From assembly GCF_030160295.1 (NCBI RefSeq), contig NZ_BSOB01000030.1, positions 1 to 32,522 of the forward strand: DNA of 32,522 nt, given 5' to 3'. The notes beneath the pieces are model-generated. The model did not search any database. It was not told where the DNA came from and worked only from the letters and a program-made list of their open reading frames with translations. This stretch comes from Dyella acidisoli. GTDB taxonomy: Bacteria > Pseudomonadota > Gammaproteobacteria > Xanthomonadales > Rhodanobacteraceae. Both the position numbers and the translations under genes were made by a program. Shown one piece after another: positions 15,692-24,158 of this stretch (position 1 is its first letter; each line of letters opens with the position of its first letter).

Positions 15692-16522
15692 TCAATCCAC
15701 CGTTACCGTCGCGGTCAACGCATCACGCACGATACCAAGCACTTGGGCAGGCGCCTCCAGGTTGGTGTGATGCCCGGCCCCATGCACCACGAACATGCGC
15801 GCGTGCGGAATGCCCTCCAGCAACTCGTTGGACAGCGCGTGGACTTCCCGCACATCTTCGCTACCGACGATCAGCACGGCAGGCACGTCGATCTCCCGCA
15901 GGCGTTCGAGTGCTGCGGGTTTCGGCGTTTGCTGATCCTGTGCTGCATACGTCCAGTAGCTGACGTCGCGCTTGAACAATTGCGTAGTCATCGCTTCCGT
16001 ATGCTTGCGCGCGGCGGGGTCCACTTCATTCTTCGTGCGACGCGGCCCGTCGGTAAAAGCACGCAAGGAGCTGTCGATCAGACCGCTCACGTCGAATGTG
16101 CCGAGGGCTTGCAGAAAAGCACGCGCCGCGGGTGTGCTTTCGGCAAAGCGTCCCCAGTAGCCTGCACCGACAAAAATCAGCGCACTGACGCGCCCCGGGT
16201 GCGCCAATGCAAAATCCAATGCGGTAGCCGCACCGCCGGAACAGGCGAGCAAGGCGGTGCGTTGCACGCCGCTTGCATCGAGCACGGCGGCGAGATCTTC
16301 ATGATGCGTGTAACGGCCTGGCTCGATGCTGGAGCGGCCAAAACCGCGTGCGTCGTAACGGATGACGTGATGTGTGTCGGCGAGCGCAGCGAATTCGTAG
16401 TCCCATTGGCCGCTGTCGACCAGGAATCCGTGCAGCATGGTGATGGTGTCGCCCTTGCCGGCTTCCTCAACGTAAAGGCGGGTATGCGGGACGTCGATCC
16501 AATGCGATGTAGCGTGTGTCAT
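15692..16522 (-). CDS. Alpha/beta hydrolase
   Basis: This 276-aa cytoplasmic protein has the oxyanion loop MLHGFLVDSGQWDYEF (29-44), RYDARGFGRS (55-64), a nucleophile elbow ACSGGA with Ser95 (a variant of GxSxG), an acidic residue in VGSEDVREV and the catalytic His in VHGAGHHTNLEAP. These place it with small-molecule esterases and lactonase-like hydrolases (the 3-oxoadipate enol-lactonase-like group), but the substrate cannot be named. The replacement of the first elbow Gly by Ala/Cys is the one odd feature. It lies upstream of the MFS exporter on the same strand, so it could act on a compound handled by that exporter; this is only a guess. Confidence 0.9.
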   Translation of the reverse strand: MTHATSHWIDVPHTRLYVEEAGKGDTITMLHGFLVDSGQWDYEFAALADTHHVIRYDARGFGRSSIEPGRYTHHEDLAAVLDASGVQRTALLACSGGAATALDFALAHPGRVSALIFVGAGYWGRFAESTPAARAFLQALGTFDVSGLIDSSLRAFTDGPRRTKNEVDPAARKHTEAMTTQLFKRDVSYWTYAAQDQQTPKPAALERLREIDVPAVLIVGSEDVREVHALSNELLEGIPHARMFVVHGAGHHTNLEAPAQVLGIVRDALTATVTVD

Positions 16523-16548
16523 GGTGTTTTGTCCTGCTGAGGATTGCC

Positions 16549-16703
16549 CCCCTCTCCCCTCCGGGGAGAGGGTTGGGGTGAGGGGCCAACCTCGCCAGAT
16601 GGCTAATCACGGTGAGAAATGAAAAATGTGTTTGCACGCATCTATACGTCTCCCCGCAAGCCTTGTCCCCTCACCCTAACCCTCTCCCCGGAGGGGAGAG
16701 GGG
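16549..16703. repeat. Paired CCCTCTCCCC palindromic element (about 155 bp)
   Basis: Two hairpins (16550-16572 and 16680-16702, each a 10-bp stem) are flanked by GGGTTGGGGTGAGGGG on the left and its inverted near-copy CCCCTCACCCTAACCC on the right. The whole block is one long imperfect inverted repeat filling the gap between the hydrolase start and the aldo/keto reductase stop. Confidence 0.75.
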
Positions 16704-16729
16704 ATATAAGTTTGAGGAAGGAACGGAGA

Positions 16730-17845
16730 TCAACGCGCCCGAATCTCCTGCGCTTCCACCTGCGGCACGAACACCGGTGTCGCATATCCCTTGGGCTTGT
16801 CGCCCACCGCCACGCCGCCGTGAATCCGCGTTTGCTGGATGTCGGCAAACATGTAATACGGGAACGGCCGTTCCGGTGCGCTGACTGCATCCAGCCGCAC
16901 ACGCAATGCAGCCGGCAGTTCGAACGCAAGCGCAGCGAGATTGGCATCGAGCTGCTCCAGCTTGGTTGCACCGATGATCACGGAAGCAATACCCGGCTGT
17001 GTCGCCACCCAATTCAGGGCGACCGCCGCCATGCTTTGGCCTGCTTCCTTCGCTACCTTTTCCAGCTCCGCCACGATCTTCCAATTGCGATCGGTGAAGC
17101 GCTCGAAGCCTGGCGCACCACTGACCTTGGCAAGCCTTCCATCGCCTTCACCACCCTGCTGACTGGGTTTGTACTTGCCTGACAGCATGCCCATCGCAAG
17201 CGGGCTCCATGCGGTGATGCCAAGCCCCAAGTTCTGCGCCAACGGCACGTACTCGTGTTCGATATGGCGTTCGGCAAGCGAGTATTCGAGCTGCATGTTC
17301 ACTAGCGGCGTCAGCGCATGCGCCTCGGCGTAGGTCTGTGCGCGGGCGGCATACCAGGCGGGAATATCGGAAAGACCGGCGTAGCGGATCTTGCCAGCGC
17401 GCACCAAGTCATCGAGCGTGCGCACCACTTCTTCTGCCGGCGTAAGGCGATCCCAGGTGTGCAGCAGATACAGGTCGATGTAATCGGTGCGCAGGCGGCG
17501 CAGCGAACCTTCCACCGCACGCATGATGTTCTTGCGACCGTTGCCGCCGGCGTTGGGATTGCCGGGCTGCGCGTTGTAGGTGAACTTGGTGGTGAGCACC
17601 ACGCGATCGCGCGTGCCGCTTTCCTCAATGAACTTGCCCAGCATGCTTTCGCTGCTGCCCTCGGTATACATGTCGGCGGTGTCGATGAAATTGCCACCGG
17701 CTTCCAGGTAACGGTCGAACATGGCGCGCGCGGTCTCCTCGGCCGTGCCCCAGCCCCAGTTTTCGCCGAAGGTCATGGCACCGAGGGCAAGGCGGCTGAC
17801 GCGCAGGCCGGAGCGTCCGAGGGTGAAGTATTGATCGAGCGACAT
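16730..17845 (-). CDS. Aldo/keto reductase
   Basis: This 371-aa TIM-barrel NADPH-dependent oxidoreductase shows the catalytic tetrad Asp55 and Tyr60 (FIDTADMYTEG), Lys87 (TTKFTY) and His129 (LLHTWD). Other family marks are the start GRSGLRVSRLALGAMTFG, RYAGLSDIPAWY, QLEYSLAERHIE, ITAWSPLAMGMLSGKY and the coenzyme site VIIGATKLEQLDANLAA. It resembles the tas/YajO/YdjG-type group that reduces diverse carbonyls. The C-terminal 40 residues extend beyond the usual barrel. It is divergent from a LysR regulator 112 bases away, which is likely to control it. Confidence 0.94.
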   Translation of the reverse strand: MSLDQYFTLGRSGLRVSRLALGAMTFGENWGWGTAEETARAMFDRYLEAGGNFIDTADMYTEGSSESMLGKFIEESGTRDRVVLTTKFTYNAQPGNPNAGGNGRKNIMRAVEGSLRRLRTDYIDLYLLHTWDRLTPAEEVVRTLDDLVRAGKIRYAGLSDIPAWYAARAQTYAEAHALTPLVNMQLEYSLAERHIEHEYVPLAQNLGLGITAWSPLAMGMLSGKYKPSQQGGEGDGRLAKVSGAPGFERFTDRNWKIVAELEKVAKEAGQSMAAVALNWVATQPGIASVIIGATKLEQLDANLAALAFELPAALRVRLDAVSAPERPFPYYMFADIQQTRIHGGVAVGDKPKGYATPVFVPQVEAQEIRAR

Positions 17846-17922
17846 GGGGAACTCCGTGGTGGGTGACGGGTTGCAGTCTGCCCTGGTCGATCATGTTGAA
17901 AAACCACCACCAGCTTGATGCA

Positions 17923-17942
17923 TTATTTAGCTTTACTAATAA
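17923..17942. promoter_or_regulatory. Candidate LysR operator between the reductase and LysR genes
   Basis: TTATTTAG-N5-CTAATAA is an imperfect dyad in the 112-base divergent gap, 15 bases before the LysR start and 77 bases before the reductase start. It is A/T-rich against a GC-rich background and contains the T-N11-A spacing typical of LysR sites. No direct proof. Confidence 0.4.
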
Positions 17943-17957
17943 ATCCAGGAGCCGGCC

Positions 17958-18899
17958 ATGCGCGACCACTACGCCCTGCGCGCCTTCCGCACCATTGCCG
18001 AGTACGGCAGCTTCACCCGTGCCGCGGCAGCGCTCGACGTCACCCCGTCCGCGCTCAGCCAAACCATGCAGCAACTGGAAAGTGGGCTGGGCACGCGTCT
18101 GCTCCAACGCACGACGCGCCGTGTCGGGCTTACCGAGGCGGGCCAGGAGATGCTTCAGCGCATTGCGCCGGCGCTCAACGAATTGGACCTGGCCTTGGAC
18201 GCGATTCGTCAGCACGGCGACCGGCCACGCGGCACGGTGCGCATCACTGTGCCTTCCGTAGGTGCGCGCTCGATCATCGAACCCATGCTCGGCGAATTCA
18301 TGGCGCGCTGGCCCGATGTGCAATTGGATATTCGCGTGGAAGACGGCCTTACCGATCTCGTGGTCGAAGGCCTGGATGCAGGTATCCGATTAGGAGAGCG
18401 GCTGCAGCGCGATATGGTCGCCATTCCCATTGGCGGCCCGCTGCGTGCGGTGGTGGTGGGATCGCCGGCTTACTTCGAGCGGCACGATCGCCCCAAGACA
18501 CCCAAGGACTTGCAGCAGCACAACTGCATCAAACATCGCCTTGCCAGCAGCGGTGCAATCTACCGCTGGGAATTCGCGCATCGCAGCGGCCCGCAGAAAG
18601 GTCGCTGGTATGAAATTGCTGTCGACGGGCGCCTCACCGTCAACGACGTGCCGCTCGCCGTCCGTGCTGCTGAAGATGGTGTCGGCCTTGCTTGCGTGTT
18701 GGAAACCTCCGCCCGCGCATCACTCGATGCCGGGCGCCTGGAAAGCGTGCTCGAACCGTGGCTTCCGCCGTTCGACGGTTTCTATCTGTACTATCCGAGC
18801 CGCTTCCAGGTGCCCCCGAAGCTGCGCGTGTTCATCGACTTCATCCGCGAATGGGGTTCGCGTGAAATGAACACTCCGCAGTCACGTACTCAGCGGTAA
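17958..18899 (+). CDS. LysR-family transcriptional regulator
   Basis: This 313-aa protein has a winged HTH (YALRAFRTIAEYGSFTRAAAALDVTPSALSQTMQQLESGLG, about 5-45) and an effector domain starting near RGTVRITVP. DGLTDLVVEGLDAGIRLGERL is typical of the AaeR/DmlR-like branch. AGGAG lies 7 bases before the ATG. It is divergent from an aldo/keto reductase and probably regulates it, the common arrangement for this branch. Its last three codons overlap the end of a small lipoprotein gene on the opposite strand (tail to tail), so the two 3' ends share sequence. Confidence 0.94.
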   Translation: MRDHYALRAFRTIAEYGSFTRAAAALDVTPSALSQTMQQLESGLGTRLLQRTTRRVGLTEAGQEMLQRIAPALNELDLALDAIRQHGDRPRGTVRITVPSVGARSIIEPMLGEFMARWPDVQLDIRVEDGLTDLVVEGLDAGIRLGERLQRDMVAIPIGGPLRAVVVGSPAYFERHDRPKTPKDLQQHNCIKHRLASSGAIYRWEFAHRSGPQKGRWYEIAVDGRLTVNDVPLAVRAAEDGVGLACVLETSARASLDAGRLESVLEPWLPPFDGFYLYYPSRFQVPPKLRVFIDFIREWGSREMNTPQSRTQR

Positions 18900-19054
18900 C
18901 GCCAATACCCGCCTACCCAAACGTGGCTAGGCGCCCAATAGCCGGGCACCCATACGCGGGCCGGACGTGGCGCGACAACGATGCAGCCTGTTTGCGCAAG
19001 CACACCGCCGACCACGGCAAGTGCAATCAGAATCCTGGCAAGGTGACGACGCAT
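18890..19054 (-). CDS. Small YXWGXW-type lipoprotein-like protein (54 aa)
   Basis: This 54-aa frame begins MRRHLARILIALAVVGGVLA and has a Cys at residue 24 (QTGC), an atypical lipobox, so the protein is likely exported and perhaps lipidated. The mature part carries VWVPGYWAPSHVWVGGYW, two copies of a [V]-W-V-x-G-Y-W repeat of the sort found in short YXWGXW-repeat envelope proteins. GGGAG lies 7 bases upstream of the ATG, a strong sign that it is real. Its 3' end overlaps the last ten bases of the LysR gene on the other strand. Function is unknown; these small proteins sit in the periplasm or outer membrane. A longer frame on the same strand but another phase (18927-19304) runs through a repeat and is not real. 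Confidence 0.78.
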   Translation of the reverse strand: MRRHLARILIALAVVGGVLAQTGCIVVAPRPARVWVPGYWAPSHVWVGGYWRYR

Positions 19055-19217
19055 GGTGTTCTCCCGGTGAGTGGTGACTCGTGTCGGGAAACGCTGCGTG
19101 AAAGAGTGGCGATGACGGGGCGAAGCTGAACTGATGCCGAGGGTTCAGGAGGAATGCAAGCGGCGCAACTTTGTGCGCCGACATGAACATTCTTGCGCGC
19201 GTAATAGCCCCCTCATG

Positions 19218-19302
19218 GCCGTCATTCCCGCGAAAGCGGGAATCCATTTTGCTCTGATGCAAAAAAGCAAAGATGGATTCCCGCTTTCGCGGGAATGACG
19301 GC
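19218..19302. repeat. Paired palindromic repeat, perfect 30-bp inverted arms
   Basis: Arms 19218-19247 and 19273-19302 are perfect inverted copies, and each arm itself contains ATTCCCGCgaaaGCGGGAAT. The spacer is 25 bases. The same element, with different spacer sequence, occurs at 28261-28341, and half of one occurs at 32493-32522. Confidence 0.9.
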
Positions 19303-19408
19303 ACAGATGATACGTCGTCGCGAATCCGAAATTACACATTTTCTACGCCGGCACACACGCCCTTTACTCGCTTTCTATGCCACCTACGTCATGATTCGCA
19401 GGTGCCGA

Positions 19409-19499
19409 TGTCCAACAGGCTTGCAGCCGGAGTCCGCCACGCCAGGTAGCGGGCAGCAGCCTTCCGATGATCCGGCTCCGGCTGCAAACCTGCTGGACA
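19409..19499. repeat. Long imperfect hairpin just downstream of hutF
   Basis: Arms 19409-19432 and 19476-19499 pair at 22 of 24 positions (TGTCCAACAGGCTTGCAGCCGGAG against its inverted partner), around a 43-base loop. It starts 10 bases past the hutF stop, so on the minus strand it could end hutF transcription or protect its mRNA. There is no T-tract. Confidence 0.65.
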
Positions 19500-19508
19500 T
19501 TGCGCATT

Positions 19509-20879
19509 TTACGGATGGGCCAAACGCGTAACAGCCATTCGGTAGCGAGCAGCGATCCGCGCTTCATCGCGATGCTGAAAATCACGCACCACCCATTTGC
19601 CACCCGCCATGACATGACGTACCGGCGACGTATTTCCAGCGAACAGAAAACTATCCATCACGGAGCGATGATCGCGCGCAGCCAGCAGAGGTGATTCACT
19701 GTCAAGCATCATGAAATCCGCGCGCTTGCCGGCGTCGAGTGCACCGATCGGTAAATCCGCAGCTTGCGTGCCACCCTTCAGCGCCTTACGCCACAAGGTT
19801 TCGCCCACGCTGTCACCAGCAGCACGCGCAGCAACGTTACGATGGCGCGTGCTGAGGCGCTGACCGTATTCGAGCCAGCGCAATTCTTCGATCGGTGATA
19901 TCGAAATATGCGAATCCGAGCCAACGCCTAGCACGCCGTTAGCATCGAGATAGCGCGCTAGTGGGAATAATCCATCGCCCAGATTGGCTTCGGTGGTGGG
20001 ACACAAGCCGGCGATGGCGCCACTGCGCGCCAACTGGGTTGTTTCCGCATCGGTGAGATGCGTGGCGTGCACCAGACACCAGCGCTTGTCGACAGGCGCG
20101 TGATCGAACAGCCATTCCACCGGTCGTGCGCCGCGCGTGGCGAGGCAATCCTGTACTTCGCCGATCTGCTCGGCAATGTGGATATGGATGGGGCCAGTTT
20201 TCAACGCTTCGTGTTCGATGATGCCGCGCCATGCGTTTTCCGGAATCGCGCGCAATGAATGCAAAGCCACGCCTACGCGCACATCGTTGCTCTCGTGTTT
20301 GCGCAGATTGGCGAGCAGTTGCAGGTAGCTCTCCACGGTGTTACCGAAGCGTCGCTGGCGTTGTGACAGTGCACGGCCGTCGAAACCGCCGCTCATGTAC
20401 AACACCGGCAGCAACGTGAGTGCGATGCCCGCTTCGCGCGCGGCTTCGATCAGCGCCAGCGACATCGCCTCCGGCTGCGCATAGGGCGTGCCATCGGGCT
20501 GGTGGTGCAGGTAGTGGAATTCGCACACCTGGGTGTAGCCGGCCTTGAGCATTTCCACATAGAGCTGCGCGGCGATGGCTTGCAAGGTGTCAGGATCGAT
20601 GCGCTCGGCGAAACCGTACATGGTTTCGCGCCAGGTCCAGAACGAATCGTCGCCAGGGCCTCGGCGCTCGGCCAGGCCGGCCATGGCGCGCTGGAAGGCG
20701 TGGGAATGCAGGTTGGGCATACCGGGTAGCACCCAGCCGTCCAGGTATTGCGGGGATTCGCCGGCCGCGGCAATCAGCCGGCCGGCGCTATCCACGCCGA
20801 ATGTGGCATCGCTGCGCCACTGTGCTTCCTGCCAGAGGTGTTTCGCATTGAACTGGTAGACCGCGGCGGTATCACTCAT
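19509..20879 (-). CDS. hutF: Formimidoylglutamate deiminase
   Basis: HutF converts N-formimidoyl-L-glutamate to N-formyl-L-glutamate and ammonia, the step that defines the five-enzyme histidine route ending with HutG. This 455-aa amidohydrolase shows the metal-binding His58/His60 (LPGMPNLHSHAFQRAM), the formimidoylglutamate-deiminase stretch SFWTWRETMYGFAERIDPDTL, CEFHYLHHQPDGTPYA, the metal His in HIHIAEQIGEVQDC, VHATHLTD and GVGSDSHISISPIEELR. GGAG lies 8 bases upstream of the ATG at 20879; an upstream start at 20918 lacks one. It is divergent from a GNAT-nitrilase fusion 89 bases away. It implies that this organism uses HutF+HutG, not the direct HutG formiminoglutamase. Confidence 0.95.
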   Translation of the reverse strand: MSDTAAVYQFNAKHLWQEAQWRSDATFGVDSAGRLIAAAGESPQYLDGWVLPGMPNLHSHAFQRAMAGLAERRGPGDDSFWTWRETMYGFAERIDPDTLQAIAAQLYVEMLKAGYTQVCEFHYLHHQPDGTPYAQPEAMSLALIEAAREAGIALTLLPVLYMSGGFDGRALSQRQRRFGNTVESYLQLLANLRKHESNDVRVGVALHSLRAIPENAWRGIIEHEALKTGPIHIHIAEQIGEVQDCLATRGARPVEWLFDHAPVDKRWCLVHATHLTDAETTQLARSGAIAGLCPTTEANLGDGLFPLARYLDANGVLGVGSDSHISISPIEELRWLEYGQRLSTRHRNVAARAAGDSVGETLWRKALKGGTQAADLPIGALDAGKRADFMMLDSESPLLAARDHRSVMDSFLFAGNTSPVRHVMAGGKWVVRDFQHRDEARIAARYRMAVTRLAHP

Positions 20880-20917
20880 GAACAATCTCCGTATAACCAG
20901 CCAAGTGTAACCGGCCA

Positions 20918-20928
20918 TATTGCCAATA
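20918..20928. promoter_or_regulatory. Short palindrome TATTGCCAATA in the hutF divergent region
   Basis: An 11-base perfect dyad lies in the middle of the 89-base gap between hutF and the GNAT-nitrilase gene. It may be part of an operator for both genes. It does not match the known HutC operator. Confidence 0.25.
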
Positions 20929-20968
20929 CTCGCATCCGCTTCACTTCCTGTAAGAAAGGATGAAAGCC

Positions 20969-22531
20969 ATGGCGAAGAAAAATGAAAACGCGCCTCTACT
21001 GACCTTGCGTCAAGCTGCGCTGGCCGACGTACCGGCGCTGGTCAATCTCACCGCCCGCATCTACACGCCCGAATGGGGCCATTCGGCAGAAATGCTGCGT
21101 TCCCAGCAGACGCACTTCCCCGAAGGGCAATTCGTGGTGGAGTACGAAGGCAACATCGTGGGCTACTGCGCCACGTTCCGTATCGATGAATCATTGGCGC
21201 TGGCGCCGCATACCTGGATGCAGATCACCGGCGGCGGCATGGCTTCGCGCCACAACCCGGACGGCCATTGGCTGTACGGCATGGAAGTGGTGGTGCATCC
21301 GGACTATCGCGGCATGCGCATCGGCCAGCGGCTGTATCAGGCACGCAAACGGTTGTGCATGGATCTGAAGTTGCGTGGCATCACGTTCGGTGGACGCATT
21401 CCCGGCCTGGCGCGGAACATCCAACGCTATGGCACGCCGGAGGCTTACTTGCAGGCAGTGGTGGAAGGACGGCGGCGCGATCCTACACTGAGTTTCCAGC
21501 TGTCCAACGATTTCGAGATCATCGGGTTGCTGCGCGGCTATGTACCGTCCGATCACGAATCGCTTGGGTACGCCGCGCATTTGGTGTGGCGCAACCCTAC
21601 CCTGCTCGATCAGCCGGATATTCCGACCGTAGCATCGCCGCGGCATTTGCCCGACTCCGTACGCGTGGCCACGGTGCAATACCAGCAGCGGCGCATCCGC
21701 GCCTTCGATGAATTCGCTACACAGGTGGAATACTTCACAGACATCGCGGCGGATTACAACGCCGATTTCGTGACGTTTCCGGAAATGCTCACCTTGCAGT
21801 TGCTATCCATCGAGAACGAAGAACTCTCGCCGGTGGAAACGATCCGCAAGCTCAGTCATTACACGCCGCAGGTGAAGGAACTCTTCGGCCGCCTGGCGGT
21901 GCACTACAACATCAACATCGTGGGTGGCTCGCATCCGACCGAGCAGCCAAACGGTGACATCCACAATGTGTGCTATGTATGCCTGCGCGATGGCTCCATT
22001 CACGAGCGCGAAAAGCTTCATCCCACGCCCAGCGAACGCAACGTGTGGAATGTGACTGGTGGCGACAGCGCTGCGACCATTCTGACTGACTGCGGCCCGA
22101 TCGGCGTGATGATCTGCTACGACGCGGAATTTCCAGAAGTTGCGCGACATCTGGCTGACCAGGGTGCGCTGATGCTGTTCGTGCCGTTTTGCACGGATGT
22201 GCGCGAAGGCTATCTGCGCGTGCGCTATTGCGCGCAGGCGCGCGCGATCGAAAACCAGTGCTACGTGATCATGTCCGGCAACGTGGGCAACCTGCCTGGC
22301 GTGAACAACTTCGATATCCAGTATGGGCAGAGTTGCATTCTTACGCCCAGTGATTTTCTGTTTGCGCGTGATGGTGTGGCGGCGGATTCCACGCCGAATA
22401 TCGAAACGGTGTTGTTTGCGGACTTGCGGTTGGAAGGTTTGGCACGGGCGCGCAATGCGGGCACAGTGCAGAATTTGAAGGATCGGCGGTATGACTTGTA
22501 TGAGACGCGGTGGTTGAGGCAATCGCGCTGA
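20969..22531 (+). CDS. Bifunctional GNAT acetyltransferase/carbon-nitrogen hydrolase fusion
   Basis: Two domains are joined in 520 aa. Residues 10-220 form a GNAT acetyltransferase, with the acetyl-CoA motif VVVHPDYRGMRIGQRLY (107-123). Residues 230-515 form a nitrilase-superfamily hydrolase with the triad Glu272 (VTFPEM), Lys349 (REKLHPTPSE) and Cys383 (GVMICYDAEFPE), plus CTDVREGYLRVRYCAQARAIENQCYV. Such fusions are known as a named orphan architecture without a settled substrate. Both domains seem intact. The ATG at 20969 is preferred because AAGGA lies 8 bases before it; an ATG at 20960 is also in frame. Divergence from hutF hints at an amide or N-acyl compound linked to glutamate or histidine breakdown. 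That link is inference only. Confidence 0.92.
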   Translation: MAKKNENAPLLTLRQAALADVPALVNLTARIYTPEWGHSAEMLRSQQTHFPEGQFVVEYEGNIVGYCATFRIDESLALAPHTWMQITGGGMASRHNPDGHWLYGMEVVVHPDYRGMRIGQRLYQARKRLCMDLKLRGITFGGRIPGLARNIQRYGTPEAYLQAVVEGRRRDPTLSFQLSNDFEIIGLLRGYVPSDHESLGYAAHLVWRNPTLLDQPDIPTVASPRHLPDSVRVATVQYQQRRIRAFDEFATQVEYFTDIAADYNADFVTFPEMLTLQLLSIENEELSPVETIRKLSHYTPQVKELFGRLAVHYNINIVGGSHPTEQPNGDIHNVCYVCLRDGSIHEREKLHPTPSERNVWNVTGGDSAATILTDCGPIGVMICYDAEFPEVARHLADQGALMLFVPFCTDVREGYLRVRYCAQARAIENQCYVIMSGNVGNLPGVNNFDIQYGQSCILTPSDFLFARDGVAADSTPNIETVLFADLRLEGLARARNAGTVQNLKDRRYDLYETRWLRQSR

Positions 22532-22545
22532 TGCCTCGTTCTGCT

Positions 22546-22569
22546 CCCTCTCCCCCTCCGGGGAGAGGG
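22546..22569. repeat. CCCTCTCCCC hairpin after the GNAT-nitrilase gene
   Basis: A 10-bp stem lies 14 bases past the stop, followed by GGTTGGGGTGAGGGG as at 16573. Here only the left half of the paired element is present. A degenerate GTCATTCCGGCGAAGGCCG piece follows at 22615-22633. Confidence 0.65.
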
Positions 22570-22688
22570 TTGGGGTGAGGGGACAACCTCGCGAAGATCG
22601 ACATCTGCACCCGTCGTCATTCCGGCGAAGGCCGAGGCGCCCGCCTTGCGTAAATGGAGGCGCGAGACGCATCTGCCATAATCCCCAG

Positions 22689-24158
22689 ATGCCCGAATCC
22701 CCGTCACCACAACCCAGCGCCTCCAACCCACGCCTGCGCGCTGTCCTGGGCCACGAGTTCTTCGCCCCTTATCAATGGAAGCGCCGCATTGCGCTATGGA
22801 GCGGCGCGTTGCTGGTCGCGCTGGCGGCTATCTTGTTCGCCAAGGCCAGCGACTGGGCCTACCGCCTGTTCGAAAAGCTGCTGACGCATGGCGTGTGGAT
22901 TCCGCTGATCCTCACGCCGCTGGTCTTTGGCCTGCTGAGCTGGGTGACGGCAGGCCGCCTGCGCGCAGCGCGTGGCAGCGGTATTCCGCAGGTGATCGCG
23001 ACCATCCACGTCGACGATGCGGGTTTTCGTTCGCGCATGCTGGCTTTGCCCATCGCCGCCAGCAAGATGGTGCTCACGTTGCTAGGGCTGGCAGTGGGTG
23101 CATCGATCGGCCGTGAAGGGCCGACCGTGCATGTCGGCGCGGGGCTTATGTACTGGTTGGGAAGGCGCTTCGGCTTCGACGATTCGAAGGCGCTGTCGCG
23201 TTTCATTCTCGCTGGTGGTGCGGCTGGTATCGCTGCTGCATTCAATACGCCACTCGCGGGCGTGGTATTCGCTATCGAAGAATTGGCTGGCACGTTCGAG
23301 CATCGCTTCAGCGGCCTGCTGCTCACCGCCGTGTTCGTGGGCGGTGTGGTATCGATGGGTATTCTCGGCAACTACGCCTACTTCGGTACGGTACAAACCA
23401 GCCTTCCGTTGGGACATGCATGGTTGGCGGTTCTGCAATGTGGCATTGTCTGCGGCCTGGCTGGCGGCCTGTTCGCGCGACTGATTTTGCTGAGCCAGCG
23501 TGGGCCACTCGCTGTGATCGGCCGGCTGCGCGAACGCAACCCCGTGTTGTTTGCGATCGGCTGCGGCTTCGCGCTGGCGGTCATCGGTGTGCTGTCGCAT
23601 AACACGGTGTATGGCACTGGTTACGCGCAGGCGCGCGAGTTTGTGCAGGACGAACCCAACACACCCGGACATGGCTTCGGCATTCTCAAGCTGTTGGCCA
23701 ACGTGGTGTCGTACTGGGCCGGCATTCCTGGCGGCATCTTCTCGCCGGCACTGGCGGTCGGCGCAGGGCTGGGCCACAACATTGCCTATTTCCTGCCGAA
23801 CGCACCGGAGACTGCCGTGGTGTTGCTCGGCATGAGTGCGTATCTCTCTGGCGTGACAGGCGCACCGCTCACATCGGCGGTGATCGCGATGGAGCTCACC
23901 AATAACCAGGACATGGTGATTCCGATCATGGCCGCGTGCCTGCTGGCGCGTGCAGCGGCATCCATTTTTTCGCCCACGCCGGTGTACAAGGATTTCGCGG
24001 AACGCCTGATCCAGGACTACGAGCGACAACAAGCCGAACGCGATAAAGCGGAGCAGCACGCAGCACCGCCCTCTTCCGCTGAAGAAATCGGCCCGACCAG
24101 CACTTATGGCGAACCGGTTGCGCCGGCACCGCCGAAACCTGAAGAATCCGATCCATGA
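22689..24158 (+). CDS. ClC-family chloride/proton antiporter
   Basis: This 489-aa membrane protein carries the three ClC anion-pathway motifs: GSGIPQ (96-101), GREGP (141-145, gating Glu143) and GIFSP later. Glu198 in [15 protein letters not shown] lies 55 residues after the gating Glu, the spacing of Glu148 and Glu203 in E. coli ClC-ec1, where the second Glu carries protons. This suggests an antiporter, not a channel. The C-terminal 60 residues are a Glu/Pro/Ala-rich cytoplasmic tail, with no CBS domains. The start at 22689 matches the expected short cytoplasmic N-terminus. Its stop overlaps the hutI start (ATGA), so hutI is translationally coupled to it. Roles in acid tolerance or charge balance are known for the family. 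Confidence 0.95.
   Translation: MPESPSPQPSASNPRLRAVLGHEFFAPYQWKRRIALWSGALLVALAAILFAKASDWAYRLFEKLLTHGVWIPLILTPLVFGLLSWVTAGRLRAARGSGIPQVIATIHVDDAGFRSRMLALPIAASKMVLTLLGLAVGASIGREGPTVHVGAGLMYWLGRRFGFDDSKALSRFILAGGAAGIAAAFNTPLAGVVFAIEELAGTFEHRFSGLLLTAVFVGGVVSMGILGNYAYFGTVQTSLPLGHAWLAVLQCGIVCGLAGGLFARLILLSQRGPLAVIGRLRERNPVLFAIGCGFALAVIGVLSHNTVYGTGYAQAREFVQDEPNTPGHGFGILKLLANVVSYWAGIPGGIFSPALAVGAGLGHNIAYFLPNAPETAVVLLGMSAYLSGVTGAPLTSAVIAMELTNNQDMVIPIMAACLLARAAASIFSPTPVYKDFAERLIQDYERQQAERDKAEQHAAPPSSAEEIGPTSTYGEPVAPAPPKPEESDP

Larger units (their letters stand above)
19055..19508. other. 454-base gap with hairpins and a paired repeat
   Basis: Bases 19055-19160 are probable upstream sequence of the small lipoprotein gene. 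A 7-bp hairpin CGGCGCA/TGCGCCG lies at 19161-19180. A paired palindromic repeat fills 19218-19302, and a large hairpin fills 19409-19499; both are listed separately. Bases 19303-19408 show nothing I can name. Confidence 0.6.

Noticed and set aside
14325-15695. 456-codon open frame overlapping the MFS gene on the same strand
   Set aside because: It is another reading phase. The translation is Arg/His-rich without membrane helices, whereas the other frame gives a clean 12-helix transporter.
19218-19302. CRISPR array
   Set aside because: There are only two arms in inverted orientation, with no direct-repeat series and no cas genes.
18927-19304. 125-codon minus-strand frame beginning in a repeat
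   Set aside because: Its start MPSFPRKRESI is the translated palindromic repeat, a well-known false gene start, and it overlaps the better-supported 54-aa lipoprotein frame in another phase.
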